Shown: positions 20,943 through 34,285, counted from the first letter of the stretch. The stretch is DNA of 64,000 nucleotides from Glebionis coronaria (GCA_025667525.1 CM046878.1:392526974-392590973), one strand, 5' to 3'. A program made the numbers and translations. Notes: generated by a model from the sequence alone, not told the origin.

Positions 20943-23652
20943 ATGTCTGCCTCAAGTTCTACTCAAACAGGAGAAGATAGTACTCCTAAAACTCTGCAAC
21001 CTCAGCAGATCGTTGCTACGGTTTACAACACAAATGGTAAGTTTACTCTTTTGAAAAAGGACGAGTATGATAGTTGGACAATGAAGATGGAATGGTGGAT
21101 CACCAACACTGATTAAGACCTTTGGAAGATTATTCTGAATGGGAATAACATGAAGTTGACTGGAAGAGACAAGAATGGTAATATTACTCTTCTTGACCCT
21201 AAAACTCATGAAGAAAACACAGCCATTCAGAAGGAGGTCAAAGCAAAAACTATTTTGCTTCAATCCCTTCCTGATGATCACATGGGTGACTTCTACCATT
21301 TGGATGATGCTAGAGAGATCTGGAATGGAATAAAAACAAGGTTTGGTGGGAATGAGGAGTCAAAGAAAATGAGAAGATCCATGCTGAGAGATGAATTCAC
21401 AGAATTCAAGATCTCAGAAACTAAAGGTATCCATCAAGGGTAGGACAGATTCCAAAAGATATTGAGCCAGTTGAATCAACTTCGGTCGAAACCTGACGAT
21501 GATGATATTAATGCAAGATTTCTTAGAGCCTTACCTTACTCATGGAATCAGGTGGTAATCTCTCTCAAAGCAAAAGGTGGGCTTAACTATCTCAATTTTG
21601 ATGATTTATTTCATAAGTTCAAAACTTTTGAGCCTCATGTGAGGGGATATTCAAGTGATTCTTTTCCCACTCCTGCTAATTCTGCCTTTGTGAGTTCTAT
21701 GGGATCCAGTCCCATGTCTTATGCTAGTAGTCCAAGCAATACTGTGTCTTCTCAGCATACTTTTTCAGCATACTTCTGCTCCTGAACCAATAGCCAAGTC
21801 TGGTAACATGGTAGAAGCTTTTCTTCATTCTTTTGTTGCTGACGTTGATGCTCAACAGCAACTTGCTTTTGATGACTTCAAACAGGTTGATAAACTTTAC
21901 CTGGATGAAATGGATCTTAAATGGCAGATGGCCATGCTCACTCTTAGGGTTCACAAGTTTGAGAAGAAAGCCGGTCGAAAGTTTAATTACAACCCAAGAG
22001 AGCCAGCAAGGTTTGACAGAAGCAAGGTGCGATGCTATAACTGCCAGCAGCAAGGTCACTTTGCAAGGGAATGCCCTAACAAGAATGACCAGGAGAAGAG
22101 CAGATATTCAGCTTTTAAGGTTCAGGAGGTAAAGGATGACAAGAAGGCATTGGTGTCTGTTGACTCTATGGTCAACTGGAATGATCATCAGACTACTACA
22201 CTGGAAACAGCTGAGTCCTCTACTGATGTGTTTGCAATGATTGCTGGGAATCTATCTGATGCAGAAGAAGCAGAAGAGTTTGCTCTTATGGGCATCTCAC
22301 CATAGGTACAACATTGTCCTCTTGGTTGTCACGATAAATATTCAGAATTGTTGTCCCAATATAATGACTTAAATTATCAAAATGATAAGTATTTTTTAGA
22401 GGTTCAAGCCTACAAGGCTTCTTTAAAAACATTGGAACAACAAAAGAGGTGGCTTCAAGATACTCAACGTGAGTATGAGGATAAAATTAGGATACTGAAC
22501 ATTGATTTAGAAAACACAACAAATATGCTTAAATACACAGAAAAGGTAAAAGATGACAGTATCAAAAAAAACAAGAGATGAAAGAGATTAGATGCTACAC
22601 TTTTGAGATTTGAAAAATGGCAAAAGGCACCTAAAAATCTTTCAAAATTAATCAATAGTAGCATGTCTGGTAAGACTAAAAGAGGGTTAGGATTTGATAA
22701 ATATATTGATTCAGAAGATGTGTTTGATTTATCTTTTTCGAGTGTCTTTGATCCCGACAAAGAGGAAGAGGGAGAACCTAGTTACAATAGGTTTAATCCA
22801 GCAGCAGAAATGCATGCTGTCCCTCCACCTCTTACTGGAACTTTCATGCCCACTTCTAGGCATAATGACTTGGATGAATCATAGATGCATGAGTCCCCAA
22901 AAAGTTCTACTAATTCTAATGACTTTATCTCGTGTACTTTCAGTGACAAAGCCAGTGACTCTACATCAAGTGGTTCAAGTGAAGAGTCGAGACCTACAAG
23001 TTCCAAGTCGAATGATCATGCTGCTACTGGTGCTAGGAAGTGTGAAGAGAGAGTTGCTTTTAATTCAACTGTGTCTAGTCCTGGTTTATTGAGTCCTAGG
23101 AAGATTGATTCTCCTATAATTGTGTGTAATAAACTTAGCAGTATGAAACAATGTCATTCTAATAAAAGGTCGTTTAAAACATGTTTTGTTTGTGGGAGTG
23201 CATTTCATTTGATTAAAGATTGTGATTTTTATGACAAACATTCTTCTGTTCATCAAGCATTTCCTGCTCCTGGTCCACCATGAGCTGTTTCATATTCTTC
23301 TAGAAGACTAAACCCAAGTGCTCAATCGTTTTCTTCTTCTAGTAGGACCTCTCCATTAGCTTCTGATCATTGGAGAAACATTGGATTAACATCTACTAGA
23401 CCAACAAGTAACTATTTTCAGAATTTTAATCCAAATTATGCAAATAATTTTGACCACATGTATTTTGGATTGGGAAACTTGGGAACTGCTGTTCAGCCCT
23501 CAGCACGTTGTTCTTGGTCAAACAATTATACCAATATGATGAATAGGCAACCAAAGAACAACGGTGGATCTCATCAATCTTCTTGGCTATCTACTAAAGA
23601 TCCACAAGGCAGGCTCAAACCTGAAAAGGTTTGGGTCCCCTTAAGACACTAA
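20943..23652 (+). pseudogene. gag: Gag polyprotein of S1, decayed
   Basis: ATG at 20943 (MSASSSTQTG) is the first good start after the PBS. The frame has a TAA at 21114 and a TAG at 21441. It then gains a frameshift from a 13-bp tandem duplication (21753-21765 repeated at 21766-21778). The shifted frame carries a CCHC zinc knuckle at 22033-22074 (CX2CX4HX4C). Downstream segments (22348-22581, 22603-22884, 22885-23283, 23458-23652) encode a charged, partly coiled region. A second CCHC knuckle lies at 23182-23223 and a Ser/Asn-rich tail ends KVWVPLRH. The two-knuckle layout with a long spacer is familiar from SIRE-like Gag. The protein would package RNA into virus-like particles in the cytoplasm. 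Confidence 0.88.
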
Positions 23653-23683
23653 CTTTTGCATCTTTATTATCTTGTTGTTGTAG

Positions 23684-26600
23684 GTTACTCCATACCAAGA
23701 TCCTACTCTAGGAATTGTTGATAGTGGATGCTCTAGGAGCATGACAGTAAATAAAAGTCTTCTATCTAACTTTGTACCATTTCAAGGCGGAAAGGTCTAT
23801 TTTGGTGGAGGTGAAGGCAGGATCACTGGCAAAGGAACGATTCAGACGCCCAATCTTAATTTTGAGCAGGTCTAATATGTGGAAGCACTTCAACACTTCA
23901 ACTTGATATCTGTCTCTTAGATTTGTGACAAGAAACAGTTTGTCCTCTTTACGGATACTGATGCACTTGTGCTATCCAAAGACTTTAAACTTCCGGATGA
24001 CTCACAGGTTCTACTCAAAATCCCTAGAAGACACAATCTCTATAGTATCAAGCTGAATGAAGTCAACCCTACTGGTCAACTAGCATGTTTGGTTGCTAAA
24101 GCCTCAGAAGATGAAGCCACTCAATGGCACAGAAGGATGGGACATGTGAACTTCAAGACCATTCACAAACTAGAAAATATGAACCTGGTCTTTGGTTTAC
24201 CTCCCAAGTCATTTAGAAATGATATTAATTGTCTTGCTTGCAGCAAAGGCAAACAACATAAAGCATCCTTCAAGGCCATTACTGCTCTCAGCCTTATAAC
24301 TGAACCATTGCAGGTACTACACATGGATTTATTTGGTCCTACCTCTATTAGGAGCATTGACCACAAACAATTCTGTCTGGTGGTAACTGATGGATATAGC
24401 AGGTTTACGTGGGTTTTCTTCATGGGTGACAAGAGTGAGACCTACTCAATTCTAAAAGATTTTATTACACTTATAGAGAATCAGTTGTCCAAGAAGGTTA
24501 AAGGTATTCGATGTGATAATGGAACCGAATTCAAAAATGCAGACCTCATAGCACTTTGTAATTCTAAAGGCATCAAAAGAGATTATAGTGCAGCAAGAAC
24601 TCCTCAGCAGAATGGTGTGGCAGAAAGAAAGAACAGGACTCTAATAGAAGCAGCAAGAACAATGCTTACCGATTCCAAGCTTCCAACCATGTTCTGGACA
24701 AAAGCTGTTAATACTGCAAGTTATATTTTGAATAGAGTTTCTATTACAAATCCTCACAAGAAGATTCCTTATGAGCTCCTAACATCCAAAGTTCCAAATA
24801 TTGCTCATTTGAAGCCTTTCGGGTGTCCTGTCACCATTCTAAATACTAGTGACTATTTGGGGAAATTTGATGGCAAGGCAGATGAAGGATACATTGTGGG
24901 ATATTCAGCTCACTCTCGGGCTTATCGTGTCTACAATCTCCAAGCCAAGCGAGTAATTGAAACTATAAATCTCAGGTATTTTAAGGAGAAGTCAAACATC
25001 CAAGGCAAGGGTCTTGAATGTTATTTTGATCTTGATTATCTTAGTGATTCGTTAGGATATTTTCGTTTCAAAACTAACCATTATGTAGGTCCACAAATGT
25101 TTACAACTTCTAGTACAGGTGCTCATTCTAGTCCTTCTGACTCAGATGACGAGGATGATATTTTTGTTGTTCCATCCTATTCCACCACAGTCTCTCCTAC
25201 TCCTCCTAGTGATGCAACTCCATTGGATGTATTGGATTCACAAGTAGCTCTTGACACATTACTCAAACAACAACAACAAGAAGCTACTATAGCAGCTGCT
25301 TAAGGTGGCTTTGAGTTTCCCTTAAATACGCCTGCTGACAAAGCTGCTCCTAGTACTCCAATTGTTACTCCTAGTGCTAGTTTAACACCAATTGGTAGTC
25401 CGGCTAGTGATTCTACTTCCCATACTAGATTCTCAAGTCCCTCTGACCTGGGGAACCATCAAAAGAAGTCTTCTACCAAGCTGGATGATATTCATAAACA
25501 ACCAATAGATGGAATTTTCAACGCTGCTTCATATGATGATGACTTTGTTGGGGATCTTAATAACTTGGCACCAGAAGTGGAAGTAGCTTCTAATCCAGTG
25601 TTGCAGTCACACAGAGATCATCCTACTACTCAAATCATTGGAGATCCTGGTTCTACTGTCAAGACTCGCAGAATGCATAAGAAGGCCTCGTCTGATCATC
25701 ATGCTCTTGTGAGCTATCTTGAAGATCAAAAGCGTAATAATCATACAGACTTTCAACATTATTTGTTTGCTTGTTTTTTTTCACAGGTGGAACCTAGATC
25801 AGTCTCTCATGCTCTTGAGGATCAAAGATGGGTGGAGGCAATGCAGGAGGAAATGCAGCAGTTCTTGTTTCAGAATGTTTGGATTCTAGTTGAATTGCCG
25901 GATGGAAAGACAGCCATTGGTACCAAATGGATTCTCAAAAACAAGAAAGATGCACGGGGTATTGTGGTGAGAAATAAGGCGAGGTTGGTTGCACAGGGTC
26001 ATACACAACTTGAAGGCATTGACTACACTGAAGTTTTTGCTCCTGTTGCTAGGATTAAGGCCATTCGTCTGTTTTTGGCTTTTGCTTCCTATATGGGCTT
26101 TACAGTTTTTCAGATGGATGTCAAGAGTGCATTTTTTCTATGGCAAGATTGATGAGGAAGTTTATATCACTCAACCTAAGGGATTTGTAGATCCACTTCA
26201 TCCCAAGAAAGTTTACAAGGTGGTCAAGGCTCTTTATGGACTTCATCAGGCTCCTAGAGCTTGGTATGAGCGTCTCTCAACTTTCTTGTTGAAACATGGC
26301 TATAGAAGAGGCACAGTTGACAAAACACTATTTATTAAGAGGAACACCAAGGACATTATCCTTGTTCAGGTGTATGTGGACGATATTATTTTTGGTTCTA
26401 CTAAAAAGGAATGGTGTGATGAGTTTGAACAACTGATGAAGGGTGAATTTCAGATGAGTGCTATGGGAGAGCTTACATTTTTCCTTGGTCTTCAAGTCAA
26501 GCAACAGTCGGATGGGATCTTCATAAGTCAAGATAAGTATGTTCATGAGATCCTTCAGAAGTTTGATATGGATCCTCTTAGACCAGCAGCAACACTTTAT

Positions 26601-27314
26601 GAAGTTGCTAAAGTCAAACTCAAGAATGAGCCAGATCCTCTGGTAAATATTCACATGTACAGGTCTATGATTGGCTCACTCATGTATTTGACTGCATCGC
26701 GTCCGGATATCATGTTTGCAGTAAGTGCTTGTTCTAGACATCAGGTGGCTCCAACGGTTTCTAACTTGAATGCAGTCAAGAAGATTTTCAAGTACATCAA
26801 GTCTCAACCCAAGCTCGGCTTGTGGTATCCTAGAGAATCACCTTTTGTTCTTGAAGCATATAGTGATAGTGACTATGCAGGTGCTAATAATGACAGAAAA
26901 TCTACTACTGGTGGTTGTTATTTTTTGGGTCGAAGACTTATTTCATGGCAATGCAAGAAACAGACGATCGTAGCTACTTCTTCAACAGAAGCTGAATACG
27001 TTGCTGCTGCTAGCTGTTATGGACAAGTTTTGCGGATCCAAAATCAGATGCTGGATTATGGGTTCAATTTTATGAACACCAAAATTTTCATTGACAACCA
27101 AAGCACTATCTGCATTGTGAAGAATCTTGTTTTTCATCAACGTACAAAGCATATTGAATTTCGGCACCATTTTATACGGGATGCCAATGAGAAGAAGTTG
27201 TTACAGGTTCTTAAGGTTCATACGGATGATAATGTTGCTGATCTGTTGACTAAAGCCTTTGATGGTCCTCGGTTTAACCACTTGGTGGTTTACATTGGGA
27301 TGGTCAATCCTTGA
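23684..27314 (+). pseudogene. pol: Pol polyprotein of S1 (protease, integrase, RT, RNase H), decayed
   Basis: The Copia protease motif DSGC is at 23720-23731. In-frame stops follow near 23874 and 23919. A 444-codon open stretch (23969-25303) holds integrase: WHRRMGH with a downstream CLAC pair (zinc binding), then the catalytic D in HMDLFGP, D in CDNGTEF and E in GVAERKN, so the DDE triad is present. After a TAA at 25301 the RT region opens (25565-26152), with GTKWI and ARLVAQG. It shifts frame at a run of six T (26132-26137) and continues to 27314 with YVDD at 26373-26384 and RNase H (SDSDYAG, STEAEY). Pol is in a different frame from gag and is preceded by a pyrimidine-rich stretch ending TAG. 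It cannot be translated whole now. Confidence 0.92.
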
Positions 27315-27938
27315 GACCTAGGATTGAGGGGAGGCTAAGCCTAAGGGGAGGCTTAGTGTACATATTTACTTGTACATACTAACACATTGGTAGGTTTTAA
27401 CAACAGATTGAATGGGTTCTTGTGATGTGTGTTACTCCTAGTGGAGGTTTTTGCTCACTTCTGATGGTTGTCTTCATTAATGACTGGCTTCTAGTCCTTA
27501 ATGGTTAGCTTCTAGTCGTTCATGGTTGGCTTCTAGTGGATAAAAATCCTTCTTTGTCAAGTGATGGTTGGCTTCTGGTCTTGGTTTGGGACACTGTTCA
27601 CTTTGTTGACTTCTGTTGAACACATTATGCTTCTAGTGTTGACCATTGTGCGCTTTGACTTTTAGTCAACGCATGCAAATTCTGGTATATATCCTCTTAT
27701 TTAACTTTGGTAAATTGGGATTTGCAAATAATGTTATAAGGGGCAAGTGGTTACTTTGCATTAACTGCCTAATTTGAAAGGGCAACCCCCATTATTAGGG
27801 GTCAAGGAACAATTACTAGACCATTATTTATGGTCAATTAACCCCTTGACTCATTCATCACAATCATAACACACACACATCCGCTCCTACTCTCTCAAAC
27901 CCTAACAAATCATCTTCCGTTCCTTCTGATCAACATCA
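27315..27938 (+). other. Spacer between S1 pol and extra ORF, with short repeats
   Basis: There is no gene. Between about 27470 and 27600 the word TTGGCTTCTAGT or a close variant recurs four to five times, with ATGGTT in front, as a degenerate tandem repeat of about 30 bp. A stretch of CACACACACA lies near 27871, just before the next ORF start. Confidence 0.6.
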
Positions 27939-30900
27939 ATGGCTGCTTTGGTCTACCAACCCGCTCATAATAAGGTCGCTTATCTAAGAGATAGTCCTAA
28001 ACGTGATGACTTCACAGACATTCTGGATTTTAGTGAGGCTTCTAACCTCAGGTATGCTTTTACTGTGTGCCCCATTGTTTATGATAGTGTGATCTGTCAG
28101 TTTTGGGATTCTGCTACACTTGTGGCTGTGGTTGGTCATCCACGTGAACTCCATGCTACCATTGATGGATGTTCTTATGTGGTTACTGAAGCTTCTATTA
28201 GGAGTTCCCTTCATCTTCAAGATGAAGGAGGTGTTGTTTCCATCCCCAATGCTGAGGCTTTGGAGGGGATGGATGTTATTGGGTATAATCATGGGGGGAA
28301 GTTTAACTTCCAAAAGAATAGGTTTTCCCCCAATGGAAGCTTCTAGTGCACCTTTTGATTCATTGTTTAAGCCCCAAGTCTGAGAGTTGGGATGCTTTTC
28401 CTACTCCTTTGGCTACTGGTCTAATCTGCATAGCACAGGGTAGGGTGTTTAATTTCTCTCGCTATTTGTTTGATGGGATGGTTAGCAATCTGTCTAGTAC
28501 TGGTTCTAGGAAGAAATTTTTAATGTATCCTAGGTTTTTACAACAGATACTTGTGTGTTTTCCTCGGGATAGGGAGGAGTATGAGACTCCTAAGCTTACT
28601 GCTAAAGTGTACTATAATATGGCTCATGGGTTTAGAGGGGAGTGAAGGCCCCTTACTGATGCAATGTTGGGCCTTGCCCAAGGTCCTCCTGATGTTGTTC
28701 CTCCGGTTGACCAAGCCGAGGAGGAACCTAAATTTGGTGATGACCCAATAGAGGAGGAGCATCCTGCTGGTGGTGCACCTAATGTGGTTCTGGAAGAGCC
28801 GGTTGAGGAGGTGGTGGTTGAAAGGCCATCCACTTCCAAGGCTGCCCCCTCTTCGATGCCACATTCGTCTCCATTTGTGGATACCCCCCTCCTAGTCCTG
28901 TCCCTCATTCTTCTGATAAGCCTTCTGATTCTCGTACTCATACAGCTGACCCCTTTATTGCTTCTGGTTCCAATGACGCCTTCCCAGACCCAAGTCCTCT
29001 TGGTGGGAAAGCGGAGGAGCCCATTACACTTACTTCTTTGCTTGAACTCATGCACAGGTACCATGAAATGATTCTTTCTTTGGAGGTGGATTTGAATCAA
29101 CATCGTAAGCTTACCAGGGAATTTGTTCTTCCCATGGCTGACCGGATTAAAGCCTTGGAGACACAGCAGAGGCGAAGGAAGAAGCATGTGGTTCAATCTG
29201 ATTATGATGAGGAGGTTGAAGATCTTGTGGAGGATGGCTTGAATTTGTTGGCGAAAGCTGCTTTTCTGATAAGTTATATGATGATCTGCTGATTCCTCCT
29301 ACTTCTTCAAGCATCCCTCCCGCTGCTGCTACCTTTACACCAAAGGACGATGTTGCTGATACTACTTCTGGTTCAACTGATGGACCATCTCATGATCCAA
29401 AGGGAAAAGCCCCTATGACTGATGCTCCCTCACCCCCTCGCAAGCGTACACGCAGACAACTTGAGGAGGATAGGTTGGGTGAGGAGGCTGCACAAAGGAT
29501 GCAAGAGGAGATTGACCAAGCTGCTCGGGCTGAGGAGGAAGCTCTTCAGAAGCAGAGACGTGAACAGTTGCAGCATGATGCTATGCATTGGGATGATAGC
29601 GAATGGATGTGGGTGCTTACTATTCTTACCTCGGATTATTCACAGTTTACTGATCTCTTGGGTTCTGATGCGAATGAGAATAATTGTATTCCTCGAGCTA
29701 TGGTGTTAATGCGTAAGCAACAGTTAGCGCTTGCTGCTCAACTTCGTGAAAAACGTAAGAACAGGCCTTTGACGAAAATCGAGGAGAAAAAATTGTTGCA
29801 GCGGTATGTCAAGTATCAGTCGGCTGCTTATTTCACTGTTGGTTGGACATGGAAACGTGTTCAGGCATTGTCTTTTGATGAGCTTAAGGCGCTATATGAA
29901 TGAATGATCAAGCATTAGAGAACACCTGTTCCGGAGCGTTTCATCTATCATCCTCCTCCACGAGTGGTTCCTACTTCTCAACCTGCTGTTGCTCCTGGTT
30001 CTACATATGATGCTCCTCTTGGTTCTGCTGCTATTCCATCGGTTGTTGATGTTTCTACTGTTGATACCACCCCTACACCTTCGGTTGCTCCTCCTGTTTC
30101 ATCTCCAGGTCCTACTACCACCACCACCTATGCTACCACTACCACCACCACTGCTACTCCGGCTATGGCACCACCATCACCACCCGGGCCTGGTCCTCAA
30201 CCTATTTCTTCTTCTGGTGCAGCTCTTGTTGATCCTTTGGTTGGGCAAGGTATTGATTCTACTTCTGTTGATCCTACTCCTGCTGCAAAGGTAACGGTAA
30301 AGGTTGAACCCTCGTCTGGTGCTCCCACTCCTCGCCGTTCCATCCGCAAGCAGTTGGCTAGACGTGCTAGACGTGGCAAGTCTGTTCCCTATGAGAAGCG
30401 TGCTCCCAAAAATCTTATTGATGCAGCTTCTGATAGTGACTCAGAATTGCCATTGGGTAATGGATCTCTTACAGGTTGGACGGTTAAGCCTTCCACGACT
30501 CTAGCTGGTACTGTCTCCCATAGGATTACCATTAGTGATGGTTATGTTTGGTATGCTTCGGGTTTGCAAGGTATTTTGTCTTGGGCGGATCGTAAAGATC
30601 TTATGGCATTGTATGGGTTTGTGGATGCTGGTATGCCTGTTCATCCTAGTGAAGTGCCCTCCTGGCCTGGTCTGAGAATGTGGGCTGATTTGAAAATGAT
30701 GCTTGATTCCCCTCCACATGCTCCCCTTTCTAGTGTCTGGAAGGACCAGCCAACTTGGGTTATCACGAGATGGAAGTTATATGCTGGTTGTGGTGTGCAT
30801 GTCTAGGATTTGGAGTCTGGTGCTATGGTGTTCATGCTCACGGATTTGGACTATCCGTTGACGATTGCTTCGATGGAGGCCATGCTTGCTTGTCACTTGC

Positions 30901-31007
30901 AGATTTCCAATGCCCCTTCCGGGAATGAGTCTTCTATGGCAACTACACTGGTGGAAGGGATCCAAGCTCGATTGCAATCTGAGAAGGTGGCTGCGTCTGG
31001 TATGTGA
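27939..31007 (+). pseudogene. Extra ORF of S1 downstream of pol, decayed
   Basis: ATG at 27939 starts MAALVYQPAHNK. The gene is spread over open segments at 27939-28346, 28346-28645, 28664-28880, 29038-29292, 29415-29903, 29964-30806 and 30810-31007. The first two form a globular-looking domain with VICQFWDS, TEASIRSSLHLQDEGG and FLMYPRFLQ. The middle is acidic and Pro/Thr-rich, with a Glu/Arg-rich helical stretch near 29450-29590. The end carries a second conserved block with DRKDLMALY, WADLKMML and RWKLYAGCGVHV. From memory, Asteraceae genomes carry many such proteins with this same order, annotated only as hypothetical. SIRE elements are known to carry an env-like or extra ORF here, but I see no convincing signal peptide or transmembrane segment, so I do not call it an envelope. 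Confidence 0.75.
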
Positions 31008-31974
31008 TGTGGTTGGTTTGTAAGTTTTTAAGTTTTGTGTTTTATGTTCATCTGTTAATATTGCAATTCTTTTCTCTAATATGTAAAGTGATTGGTGACT
31101 TTCATTCATTCTAGTTAGTTAAAAAAATTATACTTTTTATATAATATCTGCTTATACTTTAAACAAGTCATGGATTTTACACTTGTGCATAATATACCAT
31201 CTGCTTATGCTGGTTCAAAACTTTGGGTTCCTGTTGCTGATTCACACTTGTGCTGGTTGGTTGTTTCATCTGGTGTTAGACTTGGTCCTCACAACAAATG
31301 GTCCTCAACTTACCATGTCTAACCGACAAGAAAGAGTTGATTCACCTTGAGGGTACGGCTCCTGGTGTGATTCTCAAATCCGTTGATGGTTGCCAGGTTA
31401 CCCAAAACTGGATGGTTTTCACTTACCATGGTCCTAGACTCAAAAGTGGCTAATCCAAGAGGATACGGCTCTTGGTAAAGATTTTATCAAATCCGTTGAT
31501 AGCTGTAATAGCTTGCTTAAAGCTATAGGGTTTTCAACTCATCGATGCTTCATTGCTAAGAGTTGGCGAGTCCAGAAGGGTAATGCTTCTGGTAAAGACA
31601 TATCAAATCCGTTGACGGCTGTGATGGTTTGCCTAAAATCATTAGGGTACCCCCACTCACCATTGATTCACGTTCTAAGAGTTGGGCTGGGTTCTGGTCT
31701 CACAGGGTAATGCTTATTCCACCAGAAAGACTGGATAGCCCAAGAGCGAGCAGCTACTTGGTAAAGGCTCATCAAATCTGCTCCTGTTGCTGTAAAGATT
31801 CAACACGATGCTGATTTGTTTCAAGATTTGGAGAAGCTTCTAGTGTTCCATGTAGTGGCGGTTCTTATGTTTCTTATCTTGCTGATGCTGCTGTTTCTTT
31901 TGTTGTTTCGATCCTCAAGCTTTGTTGCACATTTTTCCGGAAACTTGAACTCAACAGGTCAAATAGGGGAGGAT
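31008..31974 (+). repeat. Non-coding tail of S1 with degenerate 115-bp repeats and PPT
   Basis: The word CAAATCCGTTGA, or CAAATCTG in the last copy, lies at 31375, 31488, 31604 and 31773. Each is preceded by a GGTAATGCTTCTGG or GGTACGGCTCCTGG type phrase. Spacings of 113, 116 and 169 indicate a diverged tandem repeat. The polypurine tract AATAGGGGAGGAT (31962-31974) directly abuts the 3' LTR. Confidence 0.7.
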
Positions 31975-32440
31975 TGTTAGGACCATTGGAATAGTTAATT
32001 GTAATAGGTAGAATAGGATGTATGTAGTTCCTCCTGGTCATAGTAGTAGTAGGAGCAAGTCGTGCTCCTGGTCTTAGTTAAAGTCAAACTTTATTATTTA
32101 GTTATTATTTTGTTAGGATATGCATGAGATATGTTAGGAAAGGATATACATATCAGTTTTACACGTTTTGTTTAATGATGTATTAGGGTTTCCTTGTAGT
32201 ATAAAAGGAACCTTAGGTAGAAGGGTTATACACACCTTCATCAAACGTAATTCTAGTTATCATTAATATTAGAAATCCTTAGAAAAGGATCAAGTCATTA
32301 TAGTTATTCTGTTCTTCTTTATAGTATTTGTATTCCGCACTTATATTGTGTATAGAGTCTCTTTGTGAATAGACTTGTGATTACAGAAGTCGTTCACCGT
32401 TCCTGACAGGCTGCAAGATCCACATCTAGTGGACCCAACA
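31975..32440 (+). repeat. 3' LTR of S1
   Basis: It runs TGTTAGGACC to GGACCCAACA, with TATAAAAG at 32200-32207. It is nearly identical to the 5' LTR. Confidence 0.93.
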
Positions 32441-33817
32441 CTTTCTATTTCAGGAAACTTACTATTTTTTAGAAACTTTCTATTTTTAGAAACTAGTCTA
32501 TTTTTGGAAATTTCAATTTTTAGAAACTTTCTATTTTGGAAACTTTTTATTTTTGGAAACCTACTATTTTTTGAAAGTTACTTATTATTACACAACAAGT
32601 ATAATACAAGAATACAAGAATACAAGATAATACTTAATCAGAGTACATGAAATACATGAATAATACAGTATATCATTTGAAACAGTAAAATAAGACAACA
32701 ACATATAAAACAAGCTAAGAACATGCTATAACCAGTAACGTACTCAATAATCAGAAAACTTATACATGTCCCTTATTTATGTAGCATAAGTTAGGTCGAA
32801 GTAGGACTATTCATCCTTTCATCTTTCCTCGTTCACTGGACACAAGGTACGGATTTTCCGTCCTTCAGTATGGGCATTCTTTCCTTATTAGGATCCCCCG
32901 TTTGCAACCAACTATTTTACCAAGTATATGTTTTATATGTAATGATTACTTATGTTTAGTTTTAAATGCCTAAGACATATACATGCATGACGAGTGTCAC
33001 GTAGTTATGGAGGTACCATAACCATAACACTAGAGGCACCGGTGTTATGACTTCCCCACGACTGAGTGATTGCTCGTGGCATCCCTTTACAGTTTTGGCC
33101 TTATATTTATATTATCATGGGGGGCGTATGGGTGCATCCTAGTTATATGTTTTACAAGATTTTTATGGTGAATGTGATGTGTGCCTTTCACCCTTCACAA
33201 GGAGTTGATCCCTCCTACCAAGACTAATTAATTAGAGGCAACCCCTCTAATTGCATGATAAGGTCTCCCCTCCGAGTACTCATGCACGGTGGAACCTCAT
33301 GAACTATATGGGCTATTGGCTAATTAATACAGTTTTCATATAATAACATAAGTCTTTTCAAACTATAAAACTAGTTTTATGAACATGTTCCAGGTTATCT
33401 AGGACTTATACATTTCCGCTGCTATTAGTCTTTTATGCTTATGTCATTTCATGCTATACTTATATATCTGTTCACTGATCGTTATGCTCAGCCATTTTCC
33501 TTTCATGTTCCCAAATGGAAGGTACTCAAGGACGTTCGTAGACTTTAAGAGTATGTGCATACAGATGGAAGCTATCTAGCTTTCATTACTTTATGCATTT
33601 CCATACATTATGTTACTTTATTTCTTTGGACATTGTTTAGTCCTTATCCATTTCAGTACTTATATTCATGTGTGTGAGCTTATACCTGGACTATCGATGT
33701 TTGTTTCTGGTATTTCCATTCATGGTCATTTAATGTTTTTGGACATTTACCTTGCATGCTTTGATGACACGCCATAATTATCCTATGATATTACATTTAC
33801 CAAAATAGGGTGTTACA
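32441..33817 (+). mobile_element. 5' LTR of G2, right part
   Basis: This is the continuation of the LTR interrupted by S1, starting with the duplicated CTTTC. It matches LTR A from about 1570 to 2949 and ends TGTTACA (33811-33817). With the left part, and after removing the TSD, the LTR is about 3.0 kb. Confidence 0.92.
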
Positions 33818-34181
33818 ATTATGGTATCAGAGCCAAGGCTTCGACATGTAGGCTCTAAAACATGACTTGTGATTAGTGGGTAATCACCATGGTCTTCCTA
33901 GAACTAACAATTGTTTTCATGCATTAGTTCATGTATCATTGCTGCAATAATTTTAACTAAGTAATGGTTGGTAAGGGACTGGCCATATATAGTCGCATGT
34001 GCTTTTAATTGAATCATTTTGTTTTGATGAACCGACCCATAGGCGTTCATCCTCGTCATGTCATTTTGTTTAGGTGAACCGACCCATAGGCGAGCACCTA
34101 AACCCATGTCATTTTCATTGTCATGCATTCATATACTATTTTCATGCATAATTTTTTTTCATGTTTATATGCATAATTTCT

Positions 34182-34242
<61 letters not shown>

Positions 34243-34285
34243 GTTTTAATCAGCTTAATCATTGCATTTTGTTTTATACTGACAG
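33818..34285 (+). other. PBS and leader of G2
   Basis: PBS TGGTATCAGAGCC is at 33822-33834. The leader repeats the two GAACCGACCCATAGGCG motifs and includes a (TA)n run at 34186-34239 of 54 bases; the same place in G1 has about ten. The undisturbed GGTTGGTAAGG near 33966 is the empty target site for element C1. Confidence 0.85.

Larger units (their letters stand above)
20401..32440 (+). mobile_element. S1: complete SIRE/Maximus-type Copia element inserted in G2 5' LTR
   Basis: LTRs 20401-20868 and 31975-32440 (TGTTAGG..ACA) differ at only about nine or ten positions by eye, near 2%, making S1 one of the younger insertions. The 5-bp duplication CTTTC is at 20396-20400 and 32441-32445; the empty site GAAAACTTTCTATTTC is visible in LTR A near 1567. 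Order is LTR, PBS, gag with two CCHC knuckles, protease, integrase, RT, RNase H, a spacer, a large extra ORF, a repeat-rich tail, PPT, LTR. The Copia order (integrase before RT) plus an ORF after pol fits the SIRE lineage. Every ORF is broken. Confidence 0.95.

Noticed and set aside
25770..25790. Intron acceptor in S1 RT (run of T then CACAG)
   Set aside because: The flanking RT frame is continuous through it and the residues match the usual RT start, so no splicing is needed.
27939..28346. Host gene at MAALVYQPAHNK
   Set aside because: It sits between pol and the 3' LTR of S1, inside an element with exact TSDs, so it belongs to the element.
28624..29196. 190-codon minus-strand ORF over the S1 extra ORF
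   Set aside because: Mirror of a low-complexity plus-strand coding region.
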